A stretch of DNA of 12,676 nt from Avimuribaculum sp964395975 (lineage in GTDB: Bacteria > Bacteroidota > Bacteroidia > Bacteroidales > Muribaculaceae), in contig CAYNBZ010000057.1 in NCBI GenBank assembly GCA_964395975.1, forward strand, positions 1-12,676. Direction: 5' to 3'. The notes under the pieces are model-generated. The model was not told the DNA's origin and ran no database searches. It saw nothing but the letters and a program-made list of their open reading frames with translations. Of the stretch, positions 1-8,101 are shown piece by piece (the first letter of the stretch is position 1; the number at the start of each line of letters is the position of its first letter). The position numbers were made by a program, and so were the translations under genes.

Positions 1-1
1 C

Positions 2-40
2 GCTCCTTTATTCGAAGATGATTTTTGGGTGACGCATTGA
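2..40 (+). CDS. Possible C-terminal end of a gene entering from the left
   Basis: One forward frame is open from the window edge and ends at TGA 38-40, giving about 12 residues (APLFEDDFWVTH). The composition looks like ordinary protein, and a bidirectional-looking terminator follows 10 bases later, as expected between convergent genes. The fragment is too short to recognise a family, and another forward frame is open for almost as long, so this is only a guess. Confidence 0.22.
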   Translation, partial: APLFEDDFWVTH

Positions 41-50
41 CGAAGTCAGG

Positions 51-103
51 AAAAAAGCCAACTAATTCGCAACGCTTTGTGCATGAATTAGTTGGCTAAT
101 TTT
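51..103 (-). terminator. Intrinsic terminator at end of the dxs-trkA-trkH operon
   Basis: Two perfect 13-base arms (56-68 and 85-97) enclose a 16-base loop. Reading leftward, the stem is followed at once by six T residues (56-51 on the minus strand), the classical rho-independent layout. Reading rightward, the stem is followed by AATTTT, so it may also stop transcription of a gene entering from the left. It lies about 120 bases beyond the trkH stop. Confidence 0.8.
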
Positions 104-108
104 ATGGT

Positions 109-125
109 ATTTACGGAATGTCCCT
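109..125. repeat. Half copy of an intergenic palindromic repeat
   Basis: This 17-base stretch matches 15 of 17 bases of 12349-12365, the right half of a 27-base palindrome near the other end of the window. Here the matching left arm (an AGGGAC-like stretch) is missing, so it would be a degraded or half unit. It sits in the 118-base spacer between the operon terminator and the trkH stop, which otherwise shows nothing recognisable. Confidence 0.4.
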
Positions 126-219
126 TTTTTGGTAAACCAAAAGCACCTGATATCATATAATTTTCTCTTAACTGTTGGAATATTGTATCGTTACCTTGTG
201 GCAGGGTTTAGAACTATTG

Positions 220-1707
220 TCATTTTACCCAGAAATTTGACGTAAATATGACAAGAACGGTGAAAATTTCAAGACGTCCGAGCAGCATCATGAACGACAT
301 AATCCATTTTGCAGCATCGGGATATGTGGCAAAGCTCCCTCCTGCGGCATCCCCGATGCCCAATCCTATGTTGCTAAGAGCCGAAAGCGATGAATAAAAG
401 GCTTCTTGCATTGGGATATTCAATGCAGTCAATGCCAGCGTACCTATAATAATGATACACAGATATATACCGAGAAATGCTATGGCCTTTGTTACGGTTT
501 CTTGAGGTATCACTTTTTGATTGATGCGCACGTTGATTACGCTGTTGGGATGTAATACACGATACAGTTCGTTCTTTATGTTTTTTGCCATTAACTCCAT
601 GCGGTCGATTTTGGCTCCGCCAGATGTTGATCCAGCGCATGACCCGAAAAACATGAGTATGCACATAATCATTATGACAAAATGTCCCCAACATTCGAAA
701 TCAGTGACGATAAATCCCGATGATGTCATTGCCGAGATACATGTGAACAGCGCATCAAGCGCAGTGCGTCCTGTGGCATGTTCGTTGAATCCGTTAATCA
801 AAATAAAAATCGTGCATAAGGCGGCGGCAATGAGTGCCGTTCCTGCATACCATCGGAATGTGGCATTGTTGGCGATGGCTTTAAAGTCGCCTCGCGCACC
901 ACGGTAAAGTAGGGCAAAGTTCATGCCTCCAATAAACATAAATATGGTGACAACAATGTCAATATATCGGGAGTCCCACCAACTTATGCTGGCATTTTTG
1001 GTAGAAAAACCTCCTGTAGATAGAGTGCTCATGGCGTGGCAAAGGGCATCGAAAAAATTCATTGGTCCGGCCCATAGCATGATGCACATTATGCCGGTAA
1101 GCGAAATATACACCATCCACAGGCTTTTGGCCGTGGAGCTGATGCGAGGACGTAACTTATCGTGGGTAATGCCTGTAACTTCGGCATTGAATAATTGCAT
1201 ACCACCGGCATGATTTAGCATTGGAAGCACGGCAAGCGAAAAAAGGATTATACCCATACCGCCTATCCATTGCATCACTGATCGCCAAAACAGTATGGTT
1301 TTAGGGAGCGTTTCCACATCGGTTAGAACTGTAAGGCCGGTAGTCGAAAAACCCGACATCGATTCCATGAAGGCATTGGCAGGATTGGTAATGATGTGAG
1401 AGAAAAAAAACGGTAGTGTACCGAATACCGAAAATGCGAGCCAAACAACTGGGGTGAGCAAGATGCCTTCACGCTTGTGCATGTCCATGTTTTTAGGTTT
1501 TATGCCGAATGTCATTGCCATTCCGGCTCCGCAGGTAATTATTGCCGAATAAACCATTGCCTTGGTGGGAGTAGTTTCTTCATAAATCAGACCGACAATG
1601 ACAGGCCCTACCATGAACAGTGCTTCTATCATCAACAACCAACCAAGCATTCTGAAGATTGCCGGCAGGTTGACTATTGATTTGTTTTTTAATGTCATGT
1701 GATACAT
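220..1707 (-). CDS. trkH: TrkH-family potassium uptake channel subunit
   Basis: Integral inner-membrane pore of a Trk/Ktr potassium transporter, opened by the cytoplasmic TrkA ring encoded just upstream. The 495-residue protein has the expected four pseudo-repeated pore loops, each with its filter glycine: GFSTTGLT (119-126), STGGF (230-234), TSSGF (329-332 region) and SNIGLG (445-450). The family signature GSCAGSTSGGAK (355-366) and the C-terminal GRLEIFTVL (477-485) are intact, and length is normal. The frame stays open upstream to 1785, but those residues (polar, Ser/Thr-rich) overlap the end of trkA and do not look like TrkH. I therefore choose the ATG at 1705-1707, 22 bases after the trkA stop; the ATG at 1696-1698 is nearly as good. 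It is the last gene of the operon. Confidence 0.93.
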   Translation of the reverse strand: MYHMTLKNKSIVNLPAIFRMLGWLLMIEALFMVGPVIVGLIYEETTPTKAMVYSAIITCGAGMAMTFGIKPKNMDMHKREGILLTPVVWLAFSVFGTLPFFFSHIITNPANAFMESMSGFSTTGLTVLTDVETLPKTILFWRSVMQWIGGMGIILFSLAVLPMLNHAGGMQLFNAEVTGITHDKLRPRISSTAKSLWMVYISLTGIMCIMLWAGPMNFFDALCHAMSTLSTGGFSTKNASISWWDSRYIDIVVTIFMFIGGMNFALLYRGARGDFKAIANNATFRWYAGTALIAAALCTIFILINGFNEHATGRTALDALFTCISAMTSSGFIVTDFECWGHFVIMIMCILMFFGSCAGSTSGGAKIDRMELMAKNIKNELYRVLHPNSVINVRINQKVIPQETVTKAIAFLGIYLCIIIIGTLALTALNIPMQEAFYSSLSALSNIGLGIGDAAGGSFATYPDAAKWIMSFMMLLGRLEIFTVLVIFTSNFWVK

Positions 1708-1729
1708 GATAGGTGGTGTGGTCGTCGAG

Positions 1730-3061
1730 TCAATTGAATAGTTTTTCCATTTTGTGCAATGCGCCATGCAGGCAGAAGATGACAACGTGGTCGCCAGCTT
1801 CTATGCGGGTGTTGCCTTTTACGAGCTGCCCTTTGCCGTTGCGAACAAGACCTGCTATAGTCATGTCGCGAGACAAGTGCAGGTTCATCACGGCATCGCG
1901 GGTTATGCGCGACCCTTCTTTTGCAACCAATTCTGCCACTTCGGCATCGGCAAGGGCGAGGCACTTGGAATTGTTCAGGTCATTGTCGAGCATGAGTTGG
2001 AATATGCGACTTGAGGCAAGTAGTTTTTTATTGACAACCGAGCCTATGTTAAGGCTTTCTGCTTCAGAAATAAACTGTATGTTCTCAACTTCTGCGATTG
2101 TCTTGCACACACCATATTCTTTGGCTGCCAGACAGCCCAATATATTGGTTTCTGAGCTGTCGGTGAGAGCCACGAAGGCTTCGTAGTCGCCTATTCCTTC
2201 TTCTTGAAGCAATTCTACGTTTCGGCCATCGCCATGCACTATGTTGCATTCGGGTAATAATTGGGCGAGTTCGCGGCATCGTTGCATATTGCTTTCAATG
2301 ATTTTGAATTTATATCGTCCGGTTGCAGCCCGTACAAGTTGCACGGCGATGCGACTTCCGCCCATCACCATCACACGTTTTACGCCAACTTCGATTTTTC
2401 CCGTCATTTCAAGCACGGTGTGCATGTACTCTTTGGTAGTGGCTATGTACACTATGTCGCCGGCACACACATGGTCGTCACCACATGGAATTATTGTTTC
2501 GTGGCTACGCTTTATTGCCGAGATGTGCATATATCCCGATTGTATGCTCAACTCTTTTAATTGCATTCCCACGAGCATCGCATTCTCGCGCAACTTAACG
2601 CCGACTATCACAAGTTGCCCGTCCATTAGTTCAAACCAACTTCGTACCCATGTGCGGCGTAGGGATGTCAGTATTTCGTGTGCGGCAAGATTCTCGGGAT
2701 ATATAACGTTGTCCACACCCATGTTGGAGAAGAACGATTTATGCTCCGATTTTGTGTATTCAAAATTGTCGATGCGTGCGACAGTGTTTTTAGCACCATA
2801 TTTTTTTGCTATTGCACAAGCCACCAAATTGCGCGACTCGAATGGTGTTACAGCAATGAACAGGTCGCATCCATTGGTGCCGGCATCACGAAGCGAAGAA
2901 AAAGAGGTGGGGCGTCCAGCAAATGTCATCAGGTTGTACATCTCGAAATCGTTGAGTCTCTCTTCATCTTGGTCGATTAGTATTACATCTTGTCCTTCTT
3001 CCGACAAGAGCCTTGCCAAGTGTGTGCCAACTTCTCCGGCTCCGGCTATGACAATTTTCAT
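1730..3061 (-). CDS. trkA: TrkA, cytoplasmic regulatory subunit of Trk potassium transporter
   Basis: Peripheral nucleotide-binding protein that gates TrkH. The 443 residues hold two RCK units, the usual full-length TrkA plan (E. coli about 458). The first Rossmann fold has GAGEVG at 7-12 and an acidic residue after strand 2 (LIDQD, 28-32). The second has GGSRIA at 234-239 and IIESN at 254-258. Each is followed by a TrkA_C-type domain (roughly 140-225 and 360-443). The second glycine motif is less canonical, which is common in second repeats. Its ATG (3059-3061) overlaps the dxs stop in an ATGA arrangement, indicating translational coupling, and its stop lies 22 bases before trkH. Channel subunit and regulator are thus co-transcribed. 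Confidence 0.94.
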   Translation of the reverse strand: MKIVIAGAGEVGTHLARLLSEEGQDVILIDQDEERLNDFEMYNLMTFAGRPTSFSSLRDAGTNGCDLFIAVTPFESRNLVACAIAKKYGAKNTVARIDNFEYTKSEHKSFFSNMGVDNVIYPENLAAHEILTSLRRTWVRSWFELMDGQLVIVGVKLRENAMLVGMQLKELSIQSGYMHISAIKRSHETIIPCGDDHVCAGDIVYIATTKEYMHTVLEMTGKIEVGVKRVMVMGGSRIAVQLVRAATGRYKFKIIESNMQRCRELAQLLPECNIVHGDGRNVELLQEEGIGDYEAFVALTDSSETNILGCLAAKEYGVCKTIAEVENIQFISEAESLNIGSVVNKKLLASSRIFQLMLDNDLNNSKCLALADAEVAELVAKEGSRITRDAVMNLHLSRDMTIAGLVRNGKGQLVKGNTRIEAGDHVVIFCLHGALHKMEKLFN

Positions 3062-4977
3062 TTTTCTTCGATTATTTCAAGAATCTTAGTCTTAATGCTT
3101 ACGTTGTCCATGCCGCATTCTTGTCGCAATTGTTCGATAGTGCCTTGTGCTATGAAACGCTCCGGTATGCCAAACCGTGTGACGTGTACGGCCATATTGT
3201 GGTCGTTAAACCATTCGATTACTGCCGATCCTAATCCTCCATTGATTACACCATCTTCAACAGTAATAACTTGGCGGTAACCGGTGCCTACTTCGGTTAA
3301 TATTTCTTCATCGATGGGGGATAGGAATATCATGTCGTAATGGGCCACATGTGAGCCTTTGTCGCCGAGTTGTTCGATTATGGCTGCCACATCGTTGCCT
3401 ATCGGGCCTATGGTCAGCACTGCCACCTTGTCGCCGTTGTGCAATTTGCGGCCTCGTCCTATGGCAAGAAGTTCCATGTTGCATTGCCAATCGGTAATGA
3501 CACCGTTTCCACGTGGATAACGTATCGCGAATGGCCCGTATTTCCCTGTTTGAGCAGTGTACATTAGGTGGCGCAGATAATGCTCATTCATTGGAGAACT
3601 TATTATCATGCCCGGAATGCAACTCAAGTATGCCATGTCGAACACGCCATGATGCGTAACGCCGTCATCGCCAACAAGTCCTGCGCGGTCGATGCAGAAT
3701 ATTACCGGTAACCGTTGTATGGCTACATCGTGTATGATTTCATCATAGGCTCGTTGCAAGAAAGTGGAGTATATGCAGCAGAAAGGGATGAGTCCGTCTT
3801 TTGCCATTCCACCCGAGAATGTAACGGCGTGTTCTTCGGCAATACCTACGTCAAATGCACGGTCGGGCATTTCTTCGAGCATAAAACTCAGGGAGCAACC
3901 TGTGGGCATGGCTGCCGTAATGCCCACAATCTTGGGATTTTGTCGTGCCAGTTCCACTATTGTGTGTCCAAAGACATCTTGGAATTTCGGCGGTTTTCCT
4001 GTCGTATCTTCAGTTATGCGTTGCCCTGTTTCCTTGTTGAAACATCCGGGTGCATGCCATGTCACAGGGTCGTCTTCGGCCGGTTTATATCCTTTGCCCT
4101 TGCGAGTGCGGAAGTGTAGCAGTCGAGGACCGTCCATGTCTTTAATGTCGGTTAGGATTCTAATGATACGTTCCACATCGTGTCCATCATAGGGACCGAA
4201 ATATCTTATGTTCAATCCCTCGAATATGTTTTGTTGACGGGATAGCAATGATTTAATGCTGTTGTTGAATCTCAGTATAAGTCCTCGGTGCTTTTCATTG
4301 ATTAGATGTAACTGTTTCATGAATTGGTAAACCCTGTATCGCAGCTTGTTATATGACTTCGATGTATTGATTTGAGTCATGTAACAGTTTAGTGCCCCAA
4401 CATTTTGGTCTATCGCCATATCGTTGTCGTTGAGGATGATAAGCAGATTGCTGTTTGCTTGTGCTGCATTGTTTAATGCTTCAAAAGCCAAACCGCCGCT
4501 AATCGATGCATCACCTATTACAGCCACTACTTTACGCCTTTGCAGGTCATGATTGAGCTTGGATGCCATCGCCATTCCGAGAGCCGCAGAAATGGAATTG
4601 GATGCGTGTCCGGCAATAAAACTGTCGTATTCGCTTTCGTCAGGATTTGGGAACCCACTTATGCCTCCTTTTTTCCGTAACATGTCAAATCGATTTCGGC
4701 GGCCTGTGAGTACTTTGTGGCTATATGCTTGATGACCTACATCCCACACTATGCGGTCGTATGGTGTGTTGAAAACATAGTGTAACGCTACTGTAAGTTC
4801 AACCGTTCCCATGCTTGAGGCAAAATGCCCCGGTGTGTGGGAAATAGATTCAATTAAAAATTTCCTAATCTCACTGCACACTTGCGGCAATCTTTCCACA
4901 GGCAATTGGCGCAAGTCATCGGGTGAATTGATTTGCGAAAGTAGCGGACATTCTTTTTGGATATCAAAATTTGGCAC
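3058..4977 (-). CDS. dxs: 1-deoxy-D-xylulose-5-phosphate synthase
   Basis: Thiamine-diphosphate enzyme that condenses pyruvate and glyceraldehyde 3-phosphate to DXP, the first step of the MEP route to isoprenoids (quinones, undecaprenyl phosphate). The 639 residues are full length. Visible motifs: GHFASSMG with H51; DVGHQAYSHKVLTGR with H82 (79-93); AGHAS (122-126); the ThDP/Mg motif starting GDAS at 155-158 and ending ILNDND (181-186); FGPYDGHDV (260-268); KGKGYKPAEDDP (293-304); the catalytic glutamate in GIAEEHAVTF (378-387, E381); YSTFLQRAYDEIIHDVA (403-419); DRAGLVGDDG (430-439); and VEDGVINGGLG (573-583). The start is GTG at 4975-4977: the frame meets a stop at 4987-4989 and no upstream ATG exists. 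It follows the small membrane protein gene by 44 bases and overlaps trkA by 4 bases. Confidence 0.96.
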   Translation of the reverse strand: MPNFDIQKECPLLSQINSPDDLRQLPVERLPQVCSEIRKFLIESISHTPGHFASSMGTVELTVALHYVFNTPYDRIVWDVGHQAYSHKVLTGRRNRFDMLRKKGGISGFPNPDESEYDSFIAGHASNSISAALGMAMASKLNHDLQRRKVVAVIGDASISGGLAFEALNNAAQANSNLLIILNDNDMAIDQNVGALNCYMTQINTSKSYNKLRYRVYQFMKQLHLINEKHRGLILRFNNSIKSLLSRQQNIFEGLNIRYFGPYDGHDVERIIRILTDIKDMDGPRLLHFRTRKGKGYKPAEDDPVTWHAPGCFNKETGQRITEDTTGKPPKFQDVFGHTIVELARQNPKIVGITAAMPTGCSLSFMLEEMPDRAFDVGIAEEHAVTFSGGMAKDGLIPFCCIYSTFLQRAYDEIIHDVAIQRLPVIFCIDRAGLVGDDGVTHHGVFDMAYLSCIPGMIISSPMNEHYLRHLMYTAQTGKYGPFAIRYPRGNGVITDWQCNMELLAIGRGRKLHNGDKVAVLTIGPIGNDVAAIIEQLGDKGSHVAHYDMIFLSPIDEEILTEVGTGYRQVITVEDGVINGGLGSAVIEWFNDHNMAVHVTRFGIPERFIAQGTIEQLRQECGMDNVSIKTKILEIIEEK

Positions 4978-5021
4978 AGCTAATCGTTATAATTAAAAGT
5001 CCTTCACTTGCTTGGAGTGTT

Positions 5022-5201
5022 TCATTGCTTGCGGTTGCGAACATACTTCTTGTAAAGTGGGACAAATACCACAATACCCGATGCCACGATAGCAAACACT
5101 ACCATGAAATCGATTCGTTCCACCCTTGATAATAGTATGACACATAAAGCTAACCACAACAATGCCACGCAGGCAAAGCGGAAGATTTGATACTTTGTCA
5201 T
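5022..5201 (-). CDS. Small two-helix membrane protein upstream of dxs
   Basis: A 59-residue gene read from ATG 5199-5201 to TGA 5022-5024. The protein begins MTKYQIFRF, then a hydrophobic helix (about 9-25), a short charged turn (RVERID, 26-31), a second hydrophobic helix (about 32-49) and a basic tail (KKYVRNRKQ). This is the pattern of a small hairpin membrane protein with a positive C-terminus on the cytoplasmic side. A Bacteroides-type promoter lies only about 27 bases upstream, so it is the first gene of the dxs-trkA-trkH transcript. No function is known to me. A longer open frame over the same bases (4993-5271) is cysteine-rich and patternless, and I take it as a shadow of this gene. 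Confidence 0.72.
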   Translation of the reverse strand: MTKYQIFRFACVALLWLALCVILLSRVERIDFMVVFAIVASGIVVFVPLYKKYVRNRKQ

Positions 5202-5227
5202 TACAGTTTATCAATCTTTTAGTATTG

Positions 5228-5258
5228 CAAATATAGTTAAATGCACGCGCATAGCCAA
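5228..5258 (-). promoter_or_regulatory. Bacteroides-type promoter for the small membrane protein-dxs-trkA-trkH operon
   Basis: Read on the minus strand, the -7 box TATATTTG (5235-5228) fits the Bacteroides consensus TAnnTTTG exactly. Exactly 19 bases upstream lies TTGG (5258-5255), close to the TTTG -33 element. The predicted transcript start is about 20 bases before the ATG of the 59-residue gene. No other comparable promoter is seen before dxs. Confidence 0.65.
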
Positions 5259-5278
5259 GAAGAAATGTCATTTTCTTC

Positions 5279-5336
5279 CCGGCTGCGTATTGTATCAGTG
5301 ATGATATAATTTAAAGCTGCCGGCTGCGTTATGTAT
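5279..5336. repeat. Imperfect 17-base direct repeat upstream of the dxs operon promoter
   Basis: Positions 5279-5295 and 5320-5336 agree at 15 of 17 bases, both starting CCGGCTGCGT, and are 41 bases apart (about four helical turns). They lie between the receptor stop codon and the -33 box of the dxs operon promoter. The layout would suit paired operator sites but could be chance duplication. The 5272-5363 spacer shows no convincing terminator for the receptor gene. Confidence 0.35.
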
Positions 5337-5363
5337 TTATTTACGGTACGACCTTTTTGATTA

Positions 5364-7805
5364 TTATTCCATGTCATAACCACCACTCATGTCACCGTCT
5401 CGATTATTGTGTTGGCTTGTTTTGCGGGCTTTGGCGTTACCGAAACTGTAAGATACGGTGAACTGCACTCTTCTGCCACCACCTTGTCTTTTGGTTTCTT
5501 GTATGAAATTTGAGCCATAAGTCATTTGATTCCATTTACGGGAATTGAGCAAGTCGCGTACATTTATCGAAAATGCCCAATCACCTATTGACTTTTTGAT
5601 TCCTCCATCTATGTTGTAACGCGGCTCGCGTGAGCCTTGCGCTGTTATTTGGCGGGAAAAGTAACGTCCGTTAACTTGCAAATTCATGTTCCAAGGCAAC
5701 TTAACGGATGCCATTATGTTGAAATTCCATGTGAAGTCGCTTTCTTCGTCCCCGGTTACCGGCTCCGACAATCCTTCGGGCAGGAAACTGAAGCCATCGA
5801 GCTTGTTATAGTACAGATTGACGGTAGTCGTCAGGTCGAGCCGCTTGAACAGGTTGTTTTTTGCCACAAATTCCACACCTGTTTCAAGTGACTTTGACAC
5901 ATTCTCATTGGTGCTGTTCATCACACCGTCGCGCAGGAAACTTATGCGTTGTATCACATCGTTGGTGGTACGGTAGTAACCCGACATTGAAACCATGTGG
6001 TTGGTCCAGTTTTTTATGTAATTAAGTTCGAATGCATTGGAAAATTGTGGTTGCAATTCAGGATTACCGTATGAAATGTTGGTCGGGTCGCTGATATCCA
6101 CAAACGAGTTCAATTGTCCACCCCAAGGGCGACGTATGCGGCGTGTATAGTTGATTTGCATTTCATTGTCTTTGGGCAGGGCATACGAAATGAACAAGCT
6201 GGGAAATAATGCGAATTTGTTGGTTGTGAAAGGGTCGATTTCTGATTCCATGTCACCGTATGCGAGTGATTTTGCCTCATTGTGCCAAAATTCGCCCCGT
6301 AATCCGGCAGAGAAACTGAAATCACTGACTTTACCACCTAAAGTTGCATACAGTGCCTGTATGTTTTGGTCATAAATAAAGCGGTTGTATTGGTCTTCAT
6401 CGATGGGCATGTTGTCAACGGAGTATCCGGTCCATGTTGTCAATGGGCTGTCCTCGTGGCTTAAAGTGCCTTTATATCCCGCTTCGATTTTAAACATATC
6501 GCTTATCTGATTGGAATAATCAAATTGGAATTCCCAGTTGTTGACCTTTATGTTGCTTTCTTGGTATTGCCAATATTCATCGATAGAGTCGGAATACACA
6601 TATTGTCGATGATATGTTACATTGTTTGGCATACGCCACATATTATATGATACCGATGCCATTAAATTGTGGTTTTCTCCAAATTCATGAGAATAGTCAA
6701 GCGATACATTGCCACCTCTGCCGTTGTTGTCTTTGTCGCTGTTGCTGAAACCCGAAGTGAAACTGTTGGGTACAGAACTGTCGTAGTTGGTGAGGTTTTT
6801 TTCCCAACCGCCGCCCATCATGCCAAATCCTCCAAATGAAATTGCATCGTTTTCGGTAATGTGGTATGTCGCTCCGGCACGGAAGAATACCGAAGTGTTC
6901 CGCCGCTCGGTATCGGCAAGCGAGTTCAGATAAGTATCGTCATCGTATGTACGGTATGAATTATTGATGCCATTTCTATGGTGGCTGCGTAGGCCGATGT
7001 TGGCGTATGCGTCCCACTTGTTTATGTTGAAATTGATGTTAGTACCCACATTATATCCACCCTGAGTGTTGACACCGGCTTGTGCTCCACCGAAGTATCC
7101 GGCTTGCCGGTTTTGTTTAAGCACTATATTGATGATTCCCGATGTACCTTCTGGACTATATTTTGCCGATGGGTTGGTAATAACTTCTATTTTTTCGATG
7201 GTTTCGGCCGGAAGTTGTTCAAGAATTTGTGCACGATTGTCTGTTGTAAGTCCGGATGGCCTGCCGTTGATCCATATCGTCACCGATGAGTTGCCACGCA
7301 ATGATATTTCGCCATCATCGTCTACTTCTACCGATGGGATGGTTTCGAGTATTTCACTTGCTGATGCACCGGCAGCTGCAATGTTTTGGTCGACATTGAA
7401 CACCTTTTTATCGAGTTCAAATCGCATTTGCGACTTCATGCCCACCACTTCCACTTCATCAAGCATGAAAGTGTTCTCGTTTAATCTGACTACATTGAGA
7501 TCAAGTGATTGGTTGGATGATCTTAGTGTGGCTTCAACCAATGTGGCATCATAGCCTATATAGGAAAATTTAACCTCGTAAGTTCCTGATGGTACATCTT
7601 TTAGTTTGAACGAACCCTTGCTGTCAGATAAAGTTCCTAACGGCAATTCCTTGTTGTTTTGTTTGTTGCTGATTGTAACATTGACAAATTCCATCGGTTC
7701 ACCATTCGATGAATCCACCACTTTCCCCGTAATCTCACCGGCCACGGCCGTGTGATAAACAGACAATATTGCAACCAATAATGTCGCTCCTATTTTCCCC
7801 CTCAT
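5364..7805 (-). CDS. TonB-dependent outer-membrane receptor (outer membrane beta-barrel family, PF14905-like)
   Basis: Predicted outer-membrane active transporter of 813 residues. Order of parts: signal peptide ending AVA|G (cleavage after about residue 22); a carboxypeptidase-regulatory-like domain beginning EITGKVVDSSNGEPMEF (about 24-109); a plug domain (about 125-232) with SLRGNSSVTIWINGRPSG (168-185) and IEKIEVITNPSAKYSPEGTSG (203-223); then a long barrel rich in alternating aromatic strands, whose last strand is RVQFTVSYSFGN near 790. A short hydrophilic tail (Asn/Gly/Asp-rich, ending GGYDME) follows, as often in this family. There is no SusD-type partner, so I do not call it SusC. The substrate cannot be told from sequence. 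It stands alone between the dxs operon and the VanZ-like gene, with no consensus promoter evident upstream. Confidence 0.88.
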   Translation of the reverse strand: MRGKIGATLLVAILSVYHTAVAGEITGKVVDSSNGEPMEFVNVTISNKQNNKELPLGTLSDSKGSFKLKDVPSGTYEVKFSYIGYDATLVEATLRSSNQSLDLNVVRLNENTFMLDEVEVVGMKSQMRFELDKKVFNVDQNIAAAGASASEILETIPSVEVDDDGEISLRGNSSVTIWINGRPSGLTTDNRAQILEQLPAETIEKIEVITNPSAKYSPEGTSGIINIVLKQNRQAGYFGGAQAGVNTQGGYNVGTNINFNINKWDAYANIGLRSHHRNGINNSYRTYDDDTYLNSLADTERRNTSVFFRAGATYHITENDAISFGGFGMMGGGWEKNLTNYDSSVPNSFTSGFSNSDKDNNGRGGNVSLDYSHEFGENHNLMASVSYNMWRMPNNVTYHRQYVYSDSIDEYWQYQESNIKVNNWEFQFDYSNQISDMFKIEAGYKGTLSHEDSPLTTWTGYSVDNMPIDEDQYNRFIYDQNIQALYATLGGKVSDFSFSAGLRGEFWHNEAKSLAYGDMESEIDPFTTNKFALFPSLFISYALPKDNEMQINYTRRIRRPWGGQLNSFVDISDPTNISYGNPELQPQFSNAFELNYIKNWTNHMVSMSGYYRTTNDVIQRISFLRDGVMNSTNENVSKSLETGVEFVAKNNLFKRLDLTTTVNLYYNKLDGFSFLPEGLSEPVTGDEESDFTWNFNIMASVKLPWNMNLQVNGRYFSRQITAQGSREPRYNIDGGIKKSIGDWAFSINVRDLLNSRKWNQMTYGSNFIQETKRQGGGRRVQFTVSYSFGNAKARKTSQHNNRDGDMSGGYDME

Positions 7806-8023
7806 TTAATCACTTTCTTTGATCGATTCTAATTCTAAATTTCTGCTTTTCCACAAAAAAGCACGCTATATCATTAGATATACATAATATGAAATAGTTA
7901 AAACGATATTTTGCAAAAACAGCACTTTTTTTTTTGTTTTAATCAAAATTTGTAAGCAAATTTATGTTATGAAATTTGTTTATGCCATAGAAATGGCGAT
8001 GTTTATGTTAAAATGTGGAATTA

Positions 8024-8068
8024 AGAATTGAAAAAGGAAAAGCAATTTGATTTTTCTTTTTCAATTCT
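8024..8068 (-). terminator. Long AT-rich hairpin behind the VanZ-like gene
   Basis: Arms 8024-8041 and 8051-8068 pair over 18 positions with a single G-T wobble around a 9-base loop. It begins 33 bases beyond the stop of the VanZ-like gene and is most likely its terminator. No separate T-run follows on the minus strand, although the 3' arm itself is T-rich, so a role in RNA stability or as a leader element of the receptor transcript is also possible. The rest of 7806-8101 is A+T-rich and shows nothing else. Confidence 0.5.
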
Positions 8069-8101
8069 AAGCTAAGTATTTATTATTTTGTTACGCTGTT
8101 T

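Noticed and set aside
1708..1785. The N-terminal extension of trkH (26 extra codons)
   Set aside because: It overlaps the end of trkA, is Ser/Thr-rich and unlike TrkH N-termini; ATG 1705-1707 follows the trkA stop neatly.
4993..5271. A 92-codon minus-strand open frame before dxs
   Set aside because: Its translation is cysteine-rich and patternless, and it overlaps in another frame a 59-codon gene with clear membrane helices. The promoter -7 and -33 boxes also fall inside it.
5364..7805. SusC-type glycan transporter
   Set aside because: No SusD-like gene is adjacent, and the barrel and plug read more like the smaller outer-membrane beta-barrel family (PF14905) at 813 residues than a SusC of about 1000.
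7844..7863. A 7-pair hairpin (TGCTTTT/AAAAGCA) upstream of the receptor gene
   Set aside because: Short, A/T-only apart from one GC step on each arm, and expected by chance in such A+T-rich sequence.
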